Positions 10,700 through 22,249 of a stretch of DNA of 64,000 nucleotides are shown here, piece by piece (positions within the stretch are counted from its first letter, which is position 1; every line of letters starts with the position of its first letter). Source of the DNA: Bidens hawaiensis (Eukaryota > Streptophyta > Magnoliopsida > Asterales > Asteraceae); the NCBI GenBank assembly GCA_021521415.1, contig JAIQDT010006437.1, positions 1 to 64,000 on the forward strand, written 5' to 3'. The position numbers were made by a program, and so were the translations under genes. Below the pieces are notes generated by a model. The model was given only the letters and a program-made list of their open reading frames with translations, had not been told where the DNA came from and did no database searches.

Positions 10700-11620
10700 G
10701 GGATATTGATTTTTAATACTATCAACTTTCAGTGGTTGGTTGATAACACTCTCAACTTTCGATTTGTGACCCACCACTCCCAAATTTTCACCTTATTTTC
10801 TTGTATCACTCCCCGTCTAACGAAACACTAATCTCGTTAGTGTTTTGGACAACAAATGTCATTCAAATTAGTTTAGTGGTAAAAAAAAGAAATTTAATTA
10901 ATTTGTTTAACATATACCCAAATTTGCTTCCACCCAAACTAGATCAAGCATCACCACTCCACTTCCGGCTTCAAATATCCCTCGTTCAGCTTCTCATGCG
11001 CCGCTATCTCCTACACCAGAATCGGTAACTCCCTCATCACTCTTCAGCTACTCTTCTTATTTAGGTTATGAGAATCCCAGTGCAGACCGAAGAATAGCTG
11101 GCTTCAAACCGAAAAGTCTGGTTTGCACCACCACTCCACTAGATCAAGCACTCAAGCACTACCAATCGATAGTTCCACTCCACCTCTAGCTTCAAACCGA
11201 AGAGTCTTCACGAGTCTGTTCCCAGATCTGGTTTGGTTTCTTCCGGTGGAGACTCTTTGGTTTCGTCCTCGGTAGTCGGAGGGTGATGAAGGAGACATAA
11301 TTCTGATGAGGAAGACAATGGCTAAGTTGCTGGAGGAGCGGCTGAGCGAGCTTATTTGAAGCCGGCGGTGGAGTGGTGGTGCTTGATCTAGTGTGGGGTG
11401 GAGACAATTTTGGTGTTAAGCAAAATAAATTTCTTTTTCACCCCCTCAACTAATTCAAATGACATTCGTTGTCCAAAACACTAACGAGGTTAGTGTTTCG
11501 TTAGACAGGGAGTGATACAAAAATTTAGGGTGAAAGTTAGAAGTGGTGGGTAACAAATCAAAAGTTGGAAGTGTTATCATCCAACGGGTGAAAATTTGGA
11601 GTATTAAAAACCAATATCCC
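10700..11620. mobile_element. Mutator-like foldback element, 9-bp duplication
   Basis: A 921-bp element with long terminal inverted repeats. The left end GGGATATTGATTTTTAATAC pairs with the right end ..TTAAAAACCAATATCCC, and the pairing continues for about 180 bp, including the CTAACGAAACACTAA/TTAGTGTTTCGTTAG block. A second inner inverted block (10930-10977 with 11352-11401) extends the arms to about 270 bp. The element is flanked by the perfect 9-bp direct repeat TTTATTATA at 10691-10699 and 11621-11629, the target size of Mutator-like elements. The 375-bp core (CCACTCCA..TCAAGCA repeats) has no supported gene. It is non-autonomous. Confidence 0.85.
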
Positions 11621-11629
11621 TTTATTATA
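11621..11629. repeat. Target-site duplication TTTATTATA, right copy
   Basis: Identical to 10691-10699. Confidence 0.85.
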
Positions 11630-12120
11630 TTCATTTATTATTTAGTAAACCATTCTAACATCTTCTGTCTGTTATGAAATGAATATTCTACAAAATACAA
11701 GTGTCAAATAATTTTTTTTAAACGTGAATTATAAAATTTTGTTTTCTTTCTTTAGCTTGTGAGATACACGGGCTTTTAACCTAGTATACGTAAAAGAAAT
11801 AAGAAAAAATTGTGCCTCCACCGAAACAGGACCCTTAACACCGCCAAGCCCTGAGATTTGGGCCGGCCATTTAGTTGGTTTACTGCAAAGTTGACATGTG
11901 AAACTTAGAGCAAGTTTGTGGTACCCAGTACCCACCAATGATCAACGGGTAATTTGTTTGATTGTTGGCATTATAAGTTAACACATTTGATTTAAACAAT
12001 AGTATTGAGGAATTTGATTTAAGACTTAACACAATATACTTTCATTACATTTATTTATTACATTACAATAATCTCACTCAAGGACCAGGTTGACTATTTA
12101 ACAAAACCCCGAACAGTCAT
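11630..12120. other. Spacer downstream of the heat-shock gene
   Basis: Mostly AT-rich, with a GC-richer patch at 11800-11940 that has no convincing coding frame. It holds the presumed 3' flank of the minus-strand heat-shock gene. Confidence 0.4.
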
Positions 12121-12651
12121 TCAAAGTTCCGACTTGGTCTCTGCCGCAGACACCTGTTCTCCACCACCAATACTCACTAACTTGGACCCCTTAACCATAT
12201 CAACTTCCCAATAACAACCCTCAAGACGCCATCTTCAAGCCTGGCATCCAAATCCACATTCTCGGGCAACCGGAACTGCCTCCAAAACTTCCCGTACGAC
12301 CGTTCGCACCGGTGCCAGTGATCAGCCTCCTCCTTCTCCTTCTCTCTCTTCCTCTCGCCACTAACTCTCAAAACCCTATTCTCCTCAACCTCAATCTTCA
12401 ACTCTTCCTTCTTCATTCCTGGTACGTCCATTGTGATCACGTGACCCTCGCTTGTCTCCTTCCAGTCTACTCTTGCGTTCCATCCCGAATGGAATCTGCT
12501 CTAGTTCCTTAAATGGGTTTGTGAATATGTCGGATAATAAACTACTGCTTCCGAGTGGATCCGGATGAGGCTCGAGTAATGATAATAATGATTCGGAGCA
12601 TTGTGTGGCGATCAAGATAAATAAAAGTGCAGACGCAATAATCGTGCGCAT
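12121..12651 (-). pseudogene. ER-type small heat-shock protein, two frameshifts
   Basis: Small heat-shock protein of the endoplasmic reticulum class, an ATP-independent chaperone that holds unfolding proteins during heat stress. The ATG at 12651 opens a hydrophobic signal peptide (MRTIIASALLFILIATQCS), then ELEQIPFG. One base out of frame follows the alpha-crystallin domain start ([20 protein letters not shown]), then [16 protein letters not shown] and [19 protein letters not shown] second shift near 12205-12212 restores the C-terminus SIGGGEQV..KSEL, ending at TGA 12121; KSEL resembles KDEL-type ER retention signals. Total length would be about 175 aa, slightly short. Heat-shock elements and a TATA box lie upstream. 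It is a recent pseudogene, or a gene with two sequence errors. Confidence 0.85.
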
Positions 12652-12706
12652 GCTGTATGTTGGTTCTATTATTGTGATTGCTTGATGGTGATGGAGTTTA
12701 GTGGTT

Positions 12707-12717
12707 ATATTTTTATA
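12707..12717 (-). promoter_or_regulatory. TATA box of the small heat-shock gene
   Basis: The minus strand reads CTATATAAAAATATA around 12703-12722, about 60 bp upstream of the ATG at 12651, a normal distance for a plant heat-shock gene. Confidence 0.6.
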
Positions 12718-12759
12718 TAGGTGGTGATCTGATTTTAGTTTATTTGTGAACAATGTCTT

Positions 12760-12811
12760 GAATGTTCTGGGAGATGGGAGCTTGTAGAAACAAGAGACCG
12801 GTAGAAGATTC
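12760..12811 (-). promoter_or_regulatory. Heat-shock elements
   Basis: Two perfect inverted GAA/TTC units of the form GAAnnTTC occur: GAATGTTC at 12760-12767 and GAAGATTC at 12804-12811, with a weaker TCTAGAATATT at 12821-12831. They lie 40-100 bp upstream of the TATA box, where heat-shock factors bind in plant heat-shock promoters. Confidence 0.65.
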
Positions 12812-12931
12812 GAGGGTAACTCTAGAATATTGTAATGGAAAATTATCAAAATAAACAAGTTTACCAAAATAGAGGTGTCTAATTTATCTAGATCTCTTAA
12901 AACATTTAGTTTTTGATTAATAAATAAGTGA

Positions 12932-13440
12932 CACGACAATGACGCCGGCTAAGCCTTAGCCGTCACTTTGTGGACATAGAATTTTACGAAAAGTAAACGA
13001 AACTCATCTTTATCCTATAAAAATTCGACACGTGTCAAAGACGGCTAAACTTAGCTTACATCTCTAGTTATTTAGCCGGCATCTTTGACTCTTAGTCGGC
13101 TTCGGGATATGTGTCTATTCACTTAGCTAGCTCCATATATTATGTCTTAGCCGGTTCCAACTCGGCTTGTAGGCTAAAGCTTCATTTAACCGTCTTTTTT
13201 TTTCTTTTAACCGTCTCATATTAGCCGCCAAAATTGAATACTTTACCAACTTTACCAACCCTGTTAAATACTTAGCCGTCTTCTATCTTTTTATCTCTCA
13301 GCCGTCTTCTTAGCTGGTGTAAAATTTGCCCTCAAAATTAAAAACTTTACATACCCAATTGAATATTTAGCCGATTTCTATTTTTTTATTCTTAGCTGTC
13401 AATTTTTTTCTCCTAGCCGGCATGTATTAGCAATCAAAAG
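12932..13440. repeat. Cluster of TTAGCCG(T/G)C repeats
   Basis: About a dozen copies of TTAGCCG-like words in both orientations occur between 12944 and 13430 (GGCTAAGCC, TTAGCCGTC, TTAGCCGGC, TTAACCGTC, TTAGTCGGC). The left edge CACGACAATGACGCC (12932) resembles the CACTACAAG..-type end of CACTA transposons, whose subterminal regions carry such short repeats. The right end is not found, so the class is uncertain. Confidence 0.35.
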
Positions 13441-13631
13441 TAAATTTCAGTTGTGGCAAATATGGTTTCCTTGCCGGAAAACCGTTTTAAGCCAGAAATC
13501 TCGCCGGAGTCGTCAAAAACATTACTGGAAAATATGGTAACCTGAAGTGGCAGTGGTGGTAATGGTCTAGTGGTGGTATAAAATGTTAGAGATGAATGAT
13601 GGTGATGAGTAATTTTTAGACAGAATTACAG

Positions 13632-14393
13632 ATATTGTCCCTTATGTTTGTATCAAATTTCAATGGTTGTCCTTTATCTATAAAATTGACATGATTTGTA
13701 CTTTATGTTTTCAAATGTTACATCATTTGTCCTTTAGCCTTAACCCAGTTAGTTTTTATCGTTAAGTCTGGTAGCACGTGAGGCCAAACTAGTTGATTTA
13801 CCTATTAATTAAAAAAGGCATTTTAATAATTATAAAAACAATTTAATTAAAGTATTATATATATTTATATATTTGTTTACATATACATAATATTTAACCA
13901 ACAACTCTCTACCCTATGAGTTCATCCATTGTCACCATAGCTTTATCACCGACGCTGTCACAGGAACCACCATATTATTTACCCAGCAGCCCTTTCTCTC
14001 TCTCTCTCTCTCTCTCTCCTGCCATCACCACCAACCCCCTTACCATCATAACACCACCGTTATCATCAACTCTCCCGCTGCCATCTATTCCCCTTATTTC
14101 ACAAAAAAGCTACATAAGCCCCAAATTTGGAAGCACAATGAAAAACAACCCCAAATTTTGAATCAGTTTTGGTGGAATATTAAGTCCAAGTATGTAAATT
14201 ATAGAAAGTGGTTTTTGAAGAAATTGAAGCCCTAGTTTTTTTTTTAATAAAAGTTGCTATTAACCGGCATGCACAACATCACATGCTTGTTTTTCCGGCG
14301 GATGTTTTTTTATTAATGTTTTTTTATTAAAAATATTTTTAATTTAATAAGTAAAATGACCAATTTGTCCCACGTGCAAGGCACATGATGTCA
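13632..14393 (+). mobile_element. Non-autonomous DNA element, copy 2
   Basis: Homologous to the 9223-9800 segment in inverted orientation (TGTCCTTTATCTATAAAATTG.. and AAATGACCAATTTGTCCCAC near 14352). It contains a CT microsatellite at about 13999-14018 and a short frame at 13916-14161 that is low-complexity Ser/Pro/Thr/Leu and not convincing. The right end is cut by an LTR starting at 14394. Confidence 0.4.
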
Positions 14394-14830
14394 CACCCCA
14401 AACTACGGCCTAGGAGTGTGACGCTTATGTTGGTACCACATTTGTAAATAAATCAGAGTTACGTCATGTAGCGGAAGACTTTATAACTTGTGGATTTAAA
14501 GTGTAATATTCCTAAAGACGGGATTTTAAAATACCCGTTTAAGTTATAACAAAAAGTATTACTTGTTTTTAATTACAAACCACCATTTAAGTTTATACAA
14601 AACAAAATCCGAGCCATCGGATATATAAGTAGCACTTCGACACTTCAAGCGCTAATCTTGGTTACCTGCAAAATGTAAAAAAAATACGTCAGCAACGAAT
14701 GTTGGTGAATATGCTGACGCTAAAATCTTTTCTTTTACTTTATTACCCCTCGAGACTACGCCTGCCTCGGCCCATCGTGGCTTAGGAATAACAAAGATAA
14801 AACAACACATTTATAAATTCGAGTCTCTAC
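14394..14830 (-). mobile_element. Fragment of a Gypsy LTR
   Basis: Begins TGTCACACCCCAAACTACGG, the complement of a GGGTGTGACA-type LTR end, and holds CTTGGTTACCTGCAAAATG (14657), the reverse of the GGTAACC phrase in the LTR at 8313-9222. No coding content. Confidence 0.5.
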
Positions 14831-15256
14831 TGTCACACCCCAACCTACGGCGGAAATGCCGAGGCGTGAACTGAATGCCACAGCTCACAAGGTACTATCA
14901 TGCAATTGTAAAGCGACAATATCTAATTAATTTATTAATTGTCAACGAACATTTATATACAACAAAAATAGAGAAAATTACAATACAAAACCAACTATTC
15001 TTGTTTATGTTTAGCATCCTAAGGTCATCTCTACGTGAGCTTCAGTTCGATAAGCAATCCAATCTATAACCTGCAAATGCGTACAAAATATATATATTTG
15101 TCAACGACACATTTTAAGTGATTAGATTCACCAGTTTTGACACGAACAAAATGATAATATATAATGATATAAATAATAGAGTAAAAATAAGCAAAACTGT
15201 TATCTGTGAGTATAAACAATGAAAGTGTTAAGCAAGTAATGAGTGTCGGTGAAACC
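14831..15256 (-). mobile_element. Gypsy LTR split by the young Tekay element, left piece
   Basis: Begins TGTCACACCCCAACCTACGG at 14831 and ends at the AAACC target site. The sequence resumes after 24541 with a phrase (AAAATAGGGGAGTGATTACTCACCTG) that parallels one in the young LTR (AAAATAGGGGCTGTGAGACTCACCTG), so the host is an LTR of a related family. Confidence 0.55.
15252..15256. repeat. Target-site duplication AAACC, left copy
   Basis: Matches 24542-24546 exactly, the 5-bp size normal for LTR retrotransposons. Confidence 0.9.
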
Positions 15257-15759
15257 TGTCACACCCGGCCCTGAGCGGCGGAAACAGCCGGGCGCGCGCG
15301 AGTGGGAATTGATACTTAAGCACGGGCCATTGCAAACATTCAAAGTAAGATTTTCATTGCGCATGAAAAGTTTAATACAGATACATTACATTGTTTAAAA
15401 ATTACATAAAAACATCCAAGTATAAAAATTGTTGAAGATTTCCACGCCATATCCCCATGCGCGGCGGGAACAACCACGCGCATCGAAGGGATAGAACTAA
15501 AATCTTCCAAAAAGCTAGTTTAGATGTTTAGCGTGAGGTGCTCTAAGTGTGACTCCATGCGCTACCTAGTTATCTCCTGAAAGACACGTAAAAACATTTG
15601 AATCAGTATAAACTGAGTGAGTTCACAAGTCTTAGTAACTTGATAAATCGTATTGCATCAATAATCTTGATACAAATCATTCTGAAACATAATTCTGATA
15701 GCATCATTAAAACACATGCTTGGTAAAACATAGTTATATCAACATATTCTGATAAAATC

Positions 15760-16095
15760 GTTCCGCGGGTTACGCGCGAACATTTCTGGGAACTGTGCTC
15801 GTCTATGCAAAGTGGCGCTGCCACTACGAGCTAAAATAAGTAATACCGTCCCGCGGGTTACGCGCGAACGTTTCAGGAACATGTGCTCGTCCATGCAAAG
15901 TGGCGCTGCCACTACGAGCTAAAATAATAATTCCGTCCCGCGGGTTACGCGCGGACGTTGTGCCGGAAAACAAGGCGCTCGTCCATGCAAAGAGGCGCGA
16001 CCCCTACGAGCGGGTTCAAACCCATAGTACTGCCCCATGACCATACTAGGCACTCGTCCATGCAAAGAGGTGCGACCCCTACGAGTGGGTGGATC
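15760..16095. repeat. Tandem array of about 86 bp in the LTR
   Basis: Three to four units, each with CCGCGGGTTACGCGCG, then CTCGTCCATGCAAAG and CTACGAG. Units start near 15762, 15848 and 15935, with a shortened one near 16049. The same array is at 22755-23088 in the other LTR. Confidence 0.8.
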
Positions 16096-17311
16096 AAACC
16101 AGCAGTCCCTACCCTTAGAGTTCCAATGGTAAAGTGATCACTTACTCGAGTTCTAGCGCACATACATCGAAAACCTTAGATAACCGTTTGCATTACTCAA
16201 CATGAAACATAACTTAAACACATAATCGCTTGCATAGCTTGTAAGTATACCGTGATAAAACATTATTTAGGTACGTGTCCCTCGCCCCGAAAACAGTTTA
16301 AAATAGTGAAAATAGGGGCTGTGAGACTCACCTGTGGTTCTTGTTAAGGGATTAATCGAGATTCGGGTTTTCTTGGTGTTGGCCTCGGAATTGAAGGTCT
16401 AGAATACGATTAAATAACAAGAAGTATATATATTAAGATCAAGAAATAGGAGAATATGAGGTTTGGAAAGTAGATCTCAAGTTTATAACCTCGGCTTACC
16501 TAGTAACTGGGACGGAATCGAAAATAACGGATGCTCGGGAGATGCTTAGTGCAAGTTTGCAGTTCTTTGGAGTGTGTTTTGGGTGATAATTTAGGTTACA
16601 AATTTATAGGCAAACTCAAGGGAACACAATCCCTTGCTTTAGGGGATTGAAATCTTCTCATATCTAGGTGTAATGATGATAAAGTATGGAAATTATTATT
16701 GTTTATTGTTTACTTAAAAGTGGAGGAGTGGACAAAAGATCTTGATTTGATTTGGACAGGACATGCAGGTCTGGGGTTGGTGAGAATAGGGTGGCTGACA
16801 GTTGACTTTTCATGTTACAGTGTGCTTTTTCAGGTACTTTTGTCAGTGTACAGTAAAAAGTGGAAAATCTCTGAAACACGCTACTGTTTCCTTTTGGGCG
16901 GGAGTAATCTCCTTATGTCTGGAGAATAGACTAAGTGTTCTGTGCGCATCACTTTGTGCGCATAGCTTTCTGCGTGAAGGACATTTCTTTGCTGCGGGTA
17001 GGTGCGTAACCTTCTCGCAGTTAGGGACATTGAGTTTCATTTGTAGATTCTCCAGGTGGTCTTGGTATTTCAACATAGTGATCAGTTATGTTGAAGTCAA
17101 TTCCATCTTGGAGCTTCAGACAAACTAGCTCTCAATGTTCCCGCCATGCGGGGAGGTTAGTTCCCTTCCGCACGCGCATAAACGATGTAGGATGCACCCG
17201 CCTTAGCATCATGCGGGATGGTCAACCCATAGACAACATAACGTTTAAGTTACATGAAAACATAAAGCCAAAACATTCACGCATGGCGCATATAACATAT
17301 GCTCACGCTGG

Positions 17312-17475
17312 TTCTTAACATGGTGCGCTCGCGCAGGTTGCACATAACAAATGCACGCGCTGACTAACATGGCGCGCTCGCGCAGGGCGCACATAACAAA
17401 TGCACGCGCTGACTAACATGGCGCGCTCGCGCAGGGCGCACATAACAAATGCACGCGCTGACTAACATGGCGCGC
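17312..17475. repeat. Tandem array of 49 bp in the LTR
   Basis: More than three units of ATGGCGCGCTCGCGCAGG..GCACATAACAAATGCACGCGCTG with a 49-bp period. Same array at 24305-24468. The only LTR difference found lies in its first unit. Confidence 0.85.
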
Positions 17476-17548
17476 TTAATATTCACAATCACCTAATTAT
17501 TAGGTTGATTACCTAGTTTAAGGGATTGGGAATTTACCGGGTGTCACA

Positions 17549-17560
17549 TTCTCCCCTCGT
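17549..17560 (-). other. Polypurine tract of the young Tekay element
   Basis: On the minus strand CGAGGGGAGAA directly precedes the 3' LTR (TGTGACACCC), the primer site for plus-strand DNA synthesis. Confidence 0.85.
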
Positions 17561-17582
17561 TAAACGAATTTCGTCCCGAAAT

Positions 17583-20500
17583 TTAGGAGACGTTGCTGGC
17601 AGAAGCCATGTTCTGGAAGAGGTGTGGGTATTTCTTGCGCATTTGGTCTTCTCTCTCCCAAGTGAACTCAGGCCCACGCCTCGAGTTCCATTGAACCTTT
17701 ACTAACTTGATTTTGCTCCTGCGTAACTTTTGTTCTTTCCAATCGGTTACTGCTATAGGTTCTTCTATGAAGTGCAACTGTTTGTCGATGTGAATCTCTT
17801 CCATCGGCAAAATCAACGTTTCGTCAGATAAGCACTTTTTGAGGTTGGACACATGAAACGTATCATGAACTCCACTGAGTTCGGCGGGTAAACGGAGTTT
17901 ATAAGCAACCGGACCGATCCTTTCCAGGATCTCGAATGGTCCAATGAAGCGCGGATTCAACTTTCCTCGCTTGCCGAAACGGGGGACTCCTTTCCATGGA
18001 GAGACTTTCAAAAGTACTTTATCCCCTACTTGAAATTCCAATGGTTTCCTTCGCACATCTGCGTAGCTCTTCTGTCTGTCGCGCGCTGTCTTAAGGCGAT
18101 CCCTTATCTGAAAAATCTTGTCTGTTGTTTCTTGGATCAATTCTGGACCAGTCATTTGCTTGTCACCCACTTCAGCCCAGCACAGTGGGGATCTACACTT
18201 GCGCCCATACAAAGCTTCGAACGGCGCAGCCTTAATGCTTGTGTGATAGCTGTTGTTGTAAGAAAATTCAACCAATGGGAGATGAGTATCCCAGCTACCT
18301 TCGAAATCGATTGCGCACGCGCGTAGCATATCTTCCAATGTCTGGATTGTTCGCTCGCTTTGCCCATCCGTTTGAGGATGATATGCCGTACTCATGTCAA
18401 GACGAGTACCTAAAGCTCCTTGTAACGATCTCCAAAACCTTGATGTGAACCGACTATCTCTATCAGAAATGATGGACACTGGGACTCCATGTTTTGAAAC
18501 TACTTCTCGAATATACAGTCGGGCTAACTTTTCCATCTTATCGGTTTCCTTGATTGGCAGGAAGTGCGCTGACTTAGTTAGCCGATCCACAATAACCCAT
18601 ATTGTGTCATAACCCCCAGGTGTCCTTGGCAGTTTGGTGATGAAGTCCATAGAGATTTGTTCCCACTTCCACATAGGAATTTCTGGCTGTTGAAGCAACC
18701 CTGATGGTTTCTGGTATTCAGCCTTTACCTTCGAACACGTCAGGCACTTACTGACATACGTCGCGATGGCGCCTTTAAGATTGGGCCACCAATACAGCGT
18801 TTTAACATCTTGGTACATCTTGTCTGCGCCAGGATGTACGGAATACCGCGTTTTGTGAGCTTCGTTCAATACCTGCTCACGCAATCCTCCCTTGAGAGGG
18901 ACCCATATGCGGTTAGCGAAATATAGATCGCCGTTCTCTTTAAGTTCCAAATTCTTAACCATACCCCCAAGGCATTCGTTTTTAACAAACTCTGGTTTCA
19001 AGGCTTCTTGCTGAGCGTCTCGGATGCGGGTAGAGAGATCTGCGTGAATGGTCAACCTTAGAGCCTTGACTCGTAGCGTTTTTATTCGCTCCTTCCTACT
19101 TAGCGCGTCTGCTACCACATTCGCCTTTCCAGGGTGGTACTTAATTTCACAATCATAATCGTTCAACAACTCCACCCATCTTCGTTGCCTCATGTTTAAA
19201 TCCTTTTGATCAAATATATGTTGAAGGCTCTTGTGATCCGTAAAGATTATACACTTTGTACCATAGAGGTAATGGCGCCAAATCTTTAGCGCGAAGACAA
19301 CCGCTCCAAGTTCTAAATCATGCGTTGTGTAGTTCTTTTCATTGGTCTTGAGTTGGCGTGAGGCATACGCTATGACTTTGTCTCGTTGCATAAGGACACA
19401 TCCAAGTCCCTGATGTGAAGCGTCGCAGTAAACAACAATGTCATCCATCCCCTCGGGCAAAGACAAAATTGGCGCACTACATAACTTTTGTTTCAACATT
19501 TGAAATGCTGTTTCCTGATTTTCGCCCCAAACAAACTTCTTGTCTTTCTGAGTTAGCGCGGTCAGGGGTAGAGCTATCTTGGAGAAGTTCTCAATGAAGC
19601 GTCGATAGTAGCCAGCTAGTCCTAGGAATTGCCTCACCTCAGTTGGGGTTTTTGGCGCTTCCCAGTTTTCGATGGCCTTGACTTTGGAAGGATCAACGTG
19701 AATTCCTTTCTCGTTTACAACGTGACCGAGAAAGTGAACTTCTCTAAGCCAAAACTCGCACTTGGAAAACTTCGCATACAACTTTTCTTTCCTCAACAAT
19801 TCCAAAATCAATCTCAGGTGTTGCTCATGCTTGGCCTTGGTCCGCGAGTAAATCAGAATATCATCTATAAATACAATCACAAACTTGTCCAAGTATGGTT
19901 TGCACACGCGGTTCATCAGATCCATGAACACAGCCGGCGCATTAGTTAGCCCGAAAGGCATTACTAAGAACTCATAATGGCCGTATCTAGTTCGGAAGGC
20001 TGTTTTCGGCACATCTTCCTCATGGACCCTAAGTTGGTGGTATCCTGACCGTAGATCTATCTTCGAATAATAACTGGATCCCTGCAACTGGTCAAATAAG
20101 TCGTCAATCCTCGGTAAGGGGTACCGATTCTTGACTGTCAGCTTGTTCAGCTCCCTGTAGTCAATACACATTCTGAACGAACCATCCTTCTTCTTAACAA
20201 ACAGTACTGGAGCTCCCCAAGGTGAAAAGCTTGGGCGTATGAAACCCTTATCCAATAGTTCCTGTAACTGATTGGATAGCTCTTGCATCTCAGATGGAGC
20301 TAATCGATAAGGCGCTCGAGCTACTGGCGCAGCTCCTGGGACCAAATCAATACGAAACTCGACTTGTCGCGGCGGCGGTAATCCGGGCAAATCTTCAGGA
20401 AAAACTTCTGGAAATTCGCGCACTACTGGTAAGTCTTCAATTCTTCGCTCATCTCCTTTCTTCTCTACGACATGCGCCAGGAAGGCGTAGCACCCTTTCC

Positions 20501-22025
20501 TTAGGCACTTTCGCGCCTTTAGGCACGAAATCAGTTTCGTCGCAACTCCCCTTCTTTCCCCTTGAATTACCAAGGTTTCTCCGTTCAACAGTGGGATCCG
20601 AACCTGCTTCTCATGGCAAATAACTTCCGCGCGGTTCTCAACTAACCAATCCATACCTACCACAATGTCAAAACTTCCCAAGTCTATTGGCAACAAGTTA
20701 ATATTGAACCCGTGACCTCCCATGACTATAACACATTGTTCAGTTCTTTCGTTCGCGCATAACTGCCTACCATTGGCTAGTTCTATAGTATAAGGTGTGT
20801 CTAGTCTACTGGTTGCTAGGCCTAGGGAGTCTTTAAACTCGGCGGATATAAAACTTAGGTCAGCGCCAGTATCAAATAAGACAGATGCAAAATGTCCGTT
20901 AAGCAAAAACGTACCGGTTACCACATTCGGCTCTTCTTTAGCTTCGCCTGCGCCGATCACAAAAGCTCTCCCGCGAGCTTGGTTCCCCTTTTGCGGGCAA
21001 TCCCGACTAAAATGCCCTGGCTTCCCGCATGCGTAGCAGTTGTCGCTTGCTCCAGCTTCTCTGACACGGCAATTCATCGTCTTGTGCCCTGGTCTGCCAC
21101 ATTTGGCACATTCGATTCTTGCGCATTCACCCTCGTGGTGATACTTGCATTTGTTGCACCATGGGCGAGGCCCGCTGTATCCTTTTCGTGGTGGCTCCGC
21201 GGCCTGAATCGCGTAAACCCTTGCGCTTTCCTGCTTCTTGAACGGTGGCTGCTTGGTGTCGGACCCTCGGTGGTGAGAGTTCCATTTCCTCTTGGGATCA
21301 GAGGTTCGCTGCTCGATTCCGCGCGTAGTCAACATACCTGCACGGATCGTATCCCTTGTAAGGGTGATGGCCCGCGCTACCGCCTCATCAAAGGTTGGAG
21401 GTGCTGCGGCGTTGAGCGGAACCCTAACAACAGGAGGTAACCCAAAAATATACCTCTCGATCTTCTTTTCCTCCGTGTTTGCCATGTCTGGCACCAACTG
21501 GCAAAGTTCGTTGAACCGGTTGTTGTAGGCGTCGATATCCGTTCCTACCATGGTGTGGTTCCAGAATTCCTGTTGTAGACTCTGGATTTCTGCGCGAGAG
21601 CAGAACTTTCTCATCATCATCTCCTTCAGTTCCTCCCAGGTCTTGTGGAGAGCAACTTCTCGCCCCAATGTTTTCGTTTGAAGCTTCCACCAAGACGAAG
21701 CTGCCTCTTGGAACATGCAGGTCGCATAAAGGACCTTCTGGTTCTCACTACATCCGCTAATGGAGAGAACTGTCTCCATCTTGTCAATCCAGTTGTAGAG
21801 CCCAATGGCCCCTTCGGTTCCCTTGAATGGCCAAGGCTTACAGGCCATGAATGTCTTATAGGAGCATCCTTTGTCCAAGGCTCCTGATTCGGGTTCTGGG
21901 GTCTCATTCTGACGACCCTGACTTGATTCGGCCTTGCTGGCCTCATGTGTTGCGATCGCTTGCGCGATTATTTCCGCGAGTTCCTCGGGTGTCATGGTAA
22001 TTCCTTTGGCTTTAGTTGGAGGCAT
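17583..22025 (-). CDS. Intact gag-pol polyprotein, Del/Tekay chromovirus
   Basis: Single uninterrupted frame. I take the Met at 22025 ([11 protein letters not shown]), giving 1,480 aa; the frame also has a Met 23 codons upstream (22094, 1,503 aa), and the numbers here follow that longer form. Gag domain is at about 80-260, then knuckles [12 protein letters not shown] (313), [14 protein letters not shown] (329) and [14 protein letters not shown] (353). Protease has [10 protein letters not shown] (D408). RT runs about 600-780 with VFIDDIL (D744/D745). RNase H starts at YCDAS (889) with FTDHKS (951). Integrase has the HHCC finger H1080, H1087, C1117, C1120 and the triad D1150, D1211, E1247, exactly 35 residues between the last two. 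RFIGPFEIL (1382) is the GPY/F module, and 1445-1493 ([16 protein letters not shown]) a Tekay-type chromodomain. No catalytic residue is missing. Confidence 0.97.
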   Translation of the reverse strand: MPPTKAKGITMTPEELAEIIAQAIATHEASKAESSQGRQNETPEPESGALDKGCSYKTFMACKPWPFKGTEGAIGLYNWIDKMETVLSISGCSENQKVLYATCMFQEAASSWWKLQTKTLGREVALHKTWEELKEMMMRKFCSRAEIQSLQQEFWNHTMVGTDIDAYNNRFNELCQLVPDMANTEEKKIERYIFGLPPVVRVPLNAAAPPTFDEAVARAITLTRDTIRAGMLTTRGIEQRTSDPKRKWNSHHRGSDTKQPPFKKQESARVYAIQAAEPPRKGYSGPRPWCNKCKYHHEGECARIECAKCGRPGHKTMNCRVREAGASDNCYACGKPGHFSRDCPQKGNQARGRAFVIGAGEAKEEPNVVTGTFLLNGHFASVLFDTGADLSFISAEFKDSLGLATSRLDTPYTIELANGRQLCANERTEQCVIVMGGHGFNINLLPIDLGSFDIVVGMDWLVENRAEVICHEKQVRIPLLNGETLVIQGERRGVATKLISCLKARKCLRKGCYAFLAHVVEKKGDERRIEDLPVVREFPEVFPEDLPGLPPPRQVEFRIDLVPGAAPVARAPYRLAPSEMQELSNQLQELLDKGFIRPSFSPWGAPVLFVKKKDGSFRMCIDYRELNKLTVKNRYPLPRIDDLFDQLQGSSYYSKIDLRSGYHQLRVHEEDVPKTAFRTRYGHYEFLVMPFGLTNAPAVFMDLMNRVCKPYLDKFVIVFIDDILIYSRTKAKHEQHLRLILELLRKEKLYAKFSKCEFWLREVHFLGHVVNEKGIHVDPSKVKAIENWEAPKTPTEVRQFLGLAGYYRRFIENFSKIALPLTALTQKDKKFVWGENQETAFQMLKQKLCSAPILSLPEGMDDIVVYCDASHQGLGCVLMQRDKVIAYASRQLKTNEKNYTTHDLELGAVVFALKIWRHYLYGTKCIIFTDHKSLQHIFDQKDLNMRQRRWVELLNDYDCEIKYHPGKANVVADALSRKERIKTLRVKALRLTIHADLSTRIRDAQQEALKPEFVKNECLGGMVKNLELKENGDLYFANRIWVPLKGGLREQVLNEAHKTRYSVHPGADKMYQDVKTLYWWPNLKGAIATYVSKCLTCSKVKAEYQKPSGLLQQPEIPMWKWEQISMDFITKLPRTPGGYDTIWVIVDRLTKSAHFLPIKETDKMEKLARLYIREVVSKHGVPVSIISDRDSRFTSRFWRSLQGALGTRLDMSTAYHPQTDGQSERTIQTLEDMLRACAIDFEGSWDTHLPLVEFSYNNSYHTSIKAAPFEALYGRKCRSPLCWAEVGDKQMTGPELIQETTDKIFQIRDRLKTARDRQKSYADVRRKPLEFQVGDKVLLKVSPWKGVPRFGKRGKLNPRFIGPFEILERIGPVAYKLRLPAELSGVHDTFHVSNLKKCLSDETLILPMEEIHIDKQLHFIEEPIAVTDWKEQKLRRSKIKLVKVQWNSRRGPEFTWEREDQMRKKYPHLFQNMASASNVS

Positions 22026-22234
22026 TCTCGCTTTAAAAGAGAATGAAAATATATCAAACTTAGCGCATGTACTCTGAGCACATAATGTTATCATTATTTA
22101 CTAGACAGTGTGACCCGTGTTCCTAAGTGTGTGTATAGTTTCTTTTGAAAATATTCTTTGAAAAATATTTCATGCGATTCCCCAACGGTTATAGTCTAGG
22201 TTAAAACTTCTTTTCCTAGTTCGCTATAACCAGT

Positions 22235-22246
22235 GCTCTGATACCA
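22235..22246 (-). other. Primer-binding site, initiator Met-tRNA
   Basis: Minus strand TGGTATCAGAGC, 3 nt inside the 5' LTR end at 22250, complementary to the initiator Met-tRNA 3' end. Confidence 0.9.
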
Positions 22247-22249
22247 ATC

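Larger units (their letters stand above)
15257..17548 (-). repeat. 3' LTR of the young Tekay element
   Basis: 2,292 bp, plus-strand TGTCACACCCGG...GGGTGTCACA. Equivalent to 22250-24541 with one visible difference. It is much richer in CG than its surroundings and contains two tandem arrays (15760-16100 and 17312-17475). The short frames inside it are repeated identically in the other LTR and are not genes. Confidence 0.95.

Noticed and set aside
13916..14161. An 81-codon Ser/Pro/Leu-rich ORF
   Set aside because: Composition follows a CT microsatellite and repeats, without a domain, inside a non-autonomous DNA element.
17312..17475. Regular 49-bp repeats that might suggest a CRISPR array
   Set aside because: The repeats are head-to-tail without unique spacers, lie inside a plant LTR, and no cas genes exist.
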